34,605 bases of DNA from Rhodopirellula europaea 6C (GTDB taxonomy: Bacteria; Planctomycetota; Planctomycetia; Pirellulales; Pirellulaceae), in assembly GCF_000338295.1 (NCBI RefSeq), contig NZ_ANMO01000273.1:1-34605 (forward strand), in the 5' to 3' direction. Position numbers and translations under genes: made by a program. Under the pieces are notes generated by a model. The model did no database searches, was not told the DNA's origin, and worked only from the letters and a program-made list of their open reading frames with translations. Below, piece by piece: positions 32,505-34,605 of this stretch. Position 1 is the stretch's first letter. Every line of letters begins with the position of its first letter.

Positions 32505-33791
32505 ATGCGTGCGACTCACCTTCGTCTGAATCAAGCGGATTCCGCCGGATCGGCTCCCCAGAATACCAACCTGCTCGGCCTGGATGCCGTGCGGGCGTGG
32601 GCCGCCGTTGGCGTTGTCATGCTCCACGCATGCGTGCCCTACTCCAATCCGGATATTCCCGGTCTGACCTGGGCGACAACCGATACGCCTCATTCAGCCC
32701 TGACGTCGCTGATGTGGTCCATCGAGATTGTCATCATGCCAATCTTTTTGGTGATGGCCGGAATCCTGGCCGTTCGCAGCATGACATCGCGAGGACCGCT
32801 GGCGACTCTCAAGTCTCGGACTCGCCGGTTGGGTTGCCCTCTGGTTTTGGCAGTCGTGTTTCTGATTCCCGTCGACCTTTACGCCTGGCTATTGGGCTGG
32901 TTGGCCGACGGTGTGATCACGCCTCGTCAGATGCGAACCTTGAAGTTTGCCGACGGCCAAGATGAGCACCTTTGGGGTTTGTCTCATCTTTGGTTCCTTC
33001 AGTACCTGATCCTCTACATCGCGGTTCTTGCTTGGGCCTGGAATTGGTCGCAGCGAATCGATCCAAAGACTGTGTTCCGTGTCGGGATGCCGCTGACTTT
33101 TTCAGTTGCCACCGTGGTGCTGTGCTTTTACCCCGAGGTCGTTTGGGGATTTCAACATGCATTTCTGCCAGTTCCCGCCAAGTGGCTGTACAGCGGTTGC
33201 GCTTTCGCAATGGGAGTGTTGATCGCTCGTGCGGATGCGGATTTGAGTTGGTTGAAGCAAGTTGCCGGTCGAGCGGTTTGTCCCAGTGCTTTGTTGTGCA
33301 TTGCGACAACGGTGCTCGGGATATGGGTGCTCAACCATACGCCGTCTGAAAACGTTCAATACGCGTCGGCGTTTCCCGTTGTGATCAGTGGAGCCACCTG
33401 GGTGTCGCTGGCTTTGTTGACCGTCGCAAGTGCCACCGGTCTTTCATTGTCGCTGATTGGAATCGCGTGCTATCGGGTGAATAAAATCGGTCCCGTCACC
33501 CAGCGATTGGCAACCGATTCCTTTGCAATTTATTTGCTGCATCATCCGGTTTTGGTGTTGTTCCATGTCGCCGCAAAGCATGGCATGCCTTCGGCGTCTC
33601 CGTTACTAAAGATGTCACTTGGGACGATCATTGCGGTTTCGGTGCCGGTGGGAATTCATTTCGTGTTTCGAGGCGTGATGGCACGACGGAAATCGACCAT
33701 CGCTTCACAACGCGACCAAGACGCACCATCCATCTTGGCAATGCCCACCACGTCAGAAGACGCGGTATCCGAACGACGATTGGCGGGATAA
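32505..33791 (+). CDS. Acyltransferase 3 family integral membrane protein
   Basis: 428 residues with about ten membrane helices. The family opening is LLGLDAVRAWAAVGVVMLHAC, where Arg30 and His41 correspond to the conserved arginine and catalytic histidine of acyltransferase-3 (OafA/MdoC-like) proteins. The late helix FAIYLLHHPVLVLF is also typical. These enzymes O-acylate cell-envelope sugars such as glucans, O-antigen or exopolysaccharide; the substrate cannot be told. The ends (residues 1-22 and the last 35) are polar. ATG 32505 has GAAAGGA immediately upstream. It stands alone between mutM and a convergent aminotransferase. Confidence 0.88.
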   Translation: MRATHLRLNQADSAGSAPQNTNLLGLDAVRAWAAVGVVMLHACVPYSNPDIPGLTWATTDTPHSALTSLMWSIEIVIMPIFLVMAGILAVRSMTSRGPLATLKSRTRRLGCPLVLAVVFLIPVDLYAWLLGWLADGVITPRQMRTLKFADGQDEHLWGLSHLWFLQYLILYIAVLAWAWNWSQRIDPKTVFRVGMPLTFSVATVVLCFYPEVVWGFQHAFLPVPAKWLYSGCAFAMGVLIARADADLSWLKQVAGRAVCPSALLCIATTVLGIWVLNHTPSENVQYASAFPVVISGATWVSLALLTVASATGLSLSLIGIACYRVNKIGPVTQRLATDSFAIYLLHHPVLVLFHVAAKHGMPSASPLLKMSLGTIIAVSVPVGIHFVFRGVMARRKSTIASQRDQDAPSILAMPTTSEDAVSERRLAG

Positions 33792-33799
33792 GTACTCGC

Positions 33800-33817
33800 G
33801 ATCTGAGTTGCCAGATC
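33800..33817. terminator. Small stem-loop between convergent acyltransferase and aminotransferase genes
   Basis: GATCTG (33800-33805) and CAGATC (33812-33817) form a perfect 6-bp stem in the 26-bp gap between two stop codons. It is short and lacks a T run, so a role as shared terminator is only suggested by position. Confidence 0.35.
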
Positions 33818-34605
33818 TCACGAAAGTTTGGTGACAGCGTCGGCCAAACGTTCGTACTGATCCAGTGAGTTGTAGGTTTGTGCCGAGATTCGCAGACAGA
33901 CGTTTGCTGTATTGAAACGAAACACGGGAAGCTCAAACCGATGTTCTGTTCGTAGGGCGGTTCGCACGGCTTGGATCTGTGCTGAGGTGTGATTGGTCCA
34001 CGCCGGGATCGGAATCGTGGCGAGGCTGCCCAGCATCGATTCTGGTGCGGGCTCGGGTAGTTTGAGTTTGTCGAGAATCACACGCCGACCTGCAACCGCC
34101 AGGTCATGGTTGTGTCTCATCAACCCGGCCAATCGATTGGGATCGTCGGTCGGATACAAGCTAGCTAGAAAGTCGATCGCGGTTGGCAGGGCCAGCAAGG
34201 GGGAAGGATCAAAGGTGCCCGGCCAATTGAATTGGCATTGGAACTTACTCGGGCCATAGCCTTCCGTGTTTGCGCCGTGGCTGATGATCGATGGCAGGAC
34301 TTCGCCTTGCGACTTTTCGTCGACGTAAAGGAACCCGGATACCTTGGGGCCGCACCACCATTTGTGATGATTGGCGGTGTAGTAGTCAGGCTTCAGCTCG
34401 TTGAGGTTCAATGGCAACATGCCGGGCGCGTGGGCTCCATCGACCATCACGCGAATGTTGTTGGAGTGAGCCAGTTCGATTAGCTCGGCGACTGGTAGGA
34501 CGATCCCGGTGGGGCTGGTCACATGATCGATCAGCATCCAAGTGGTCTTGGGCGAGATGCTGTGTTCGATCGCCCGGACGATTTCGTCCGGGCTTTGAAT
34601 CGGAA
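33818..34605 (-). CDS. Class V aminotransferase, isopenicillin-N-epimerase-like (5' end outside window)
   Basis: The frame runs off the right edge, so only the C-terminal 262 residues are present; an internal ATG at 34537 is not the real start, since coding continues upstream (for example PDEIVRAIEHSISPKTTW). It is a PLP enzyme of the class V / NifS-like fold. DGAHAPG carries the aspartate contacting the pyridine nitrogen, and the lysine in TANHHKWW is the Schiff-base residue. The pattern LIDHVTSPTGIVLP and GFLYVDEK resembles isopenicillin N epimerase-like proteins, which include desulfurases, epimerases and hercynylcysteine lyases. The exact reaction cannot be set. Confidence 0.88.
   Translation of the reverse strand, partial: PIQSPDEIVRAIEHSISPKTTWMLIDHVTSPTGIVLPVAELIELAHSNNIRVMVDGAHAPGMLPLNLNELKPDYYTANHHKWWCGPKVSGFLYVDEKSQGEVLPSIISHGANTEGYGPSKFQCQFNWPGTFDPSPLLALPTAIDFLASLYPTDDPNRLAGLMRHNHDLAVAGRRVILDKLKLPEPAPESMLGSLATIPIPAWTNHTSAQIQAVRTALRTEHRFELPVFRFNTANVCLRISAQTYNSLDQYERLADAVTKLS

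Noticed and set aside
1-34605. CRISPR arrays, phage or transposase genes, toxin-antitoxin or defence modules
   Set aside because: No regularly spaced repeats and no proteins with such motifs were found; the repeats present are short palindromic or MITE-like units.

Overview
The window reads as a stretch of core chromosome from a planctomycete of the Rhodopirellula/Pirellulaceae type. This is inferred from protein character rather than a database match: many secreted and membrane proteins of planctomycete type, a zinc-ribbon membrane protein, a small AP2-like protein, a two-subunit glycine decarboxylase, a PPi-type phosphofructokinase, many genes without a clear Shine-Dalgarno, and short palindromic intergenic repeats. 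I see no rRNA, tRNA, CRISPR array, transposase or prophage module. No gene shows an internal frameshift, and only the last gene is cut, by the window edge.

Left part (125-4817): a dicluster ferredoxin-like gene is divergent from a compact lutABC operon for L-lactate oxidation through iron-sulfur proteins. lutB needs a non-ATG start, and lutC overlaps it by ATGA. The last base of the lutC stop codon begins a 118-bp inverted-repeat element. A YpeA-like acetyltransferase follows.

Middle left (4943-11807): an AP2-like protein and a secreted PHP/CehA-type metallohydrolase lie on the minus strand. A 568-bp spacer with two striking hairpins separates the hydrolase from a TolC-family outer-membrane lipoprotein with a long C-terminal tail. 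A 455-bp spacer with three copies of a short palindromic repeat precedes gltX.

Middle (11808-18060): a minus-strand operon runs DoxX-like membrane protein, MarR regulator, alkylsulfatase-like metallo-beta-lactamase-fold hydrolase, with a near-perfect 19-bp palindrome in front of it. Next come a Rieske ferredoxin and a divergent, secreted, double-length M16 peptidase.

Glycine cleavage block (18202-23637): gcvT, gcvH, gcvPA, gcvPB and a lipoyl/octanoyl transferase of the LipM/LplA fold are in one direction, the last two overlapping by GTGA. The block encodes the T, H and P proteins plus an enzyme that probably acylates the H protein. The L protein is not in the window.

Right part (23764-34605): a zinc-ribbon membrane protein converges on a minus-strand cluster transcribed as csrA (with a ~115-residue tail), an NtrC-type sigma-54 activator and thiD. 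Then come a secreted protein of unknown function, a DUF374 acyltransferase, a PPi-type phosphofructokinase, mutM, an acyltransferase-3 membrane protein and a class V aminotransferase truncated by the window end.

I did not find a clearly new multi-gene system. The points most worth a second look are the inverted-repeat elements, the CsrA tail beside a sigma-54 activator, the LipM-like cysteine in the gcv operon enzyme, the hairpins before tolC, and the palindrome upstream of the MarR operon.
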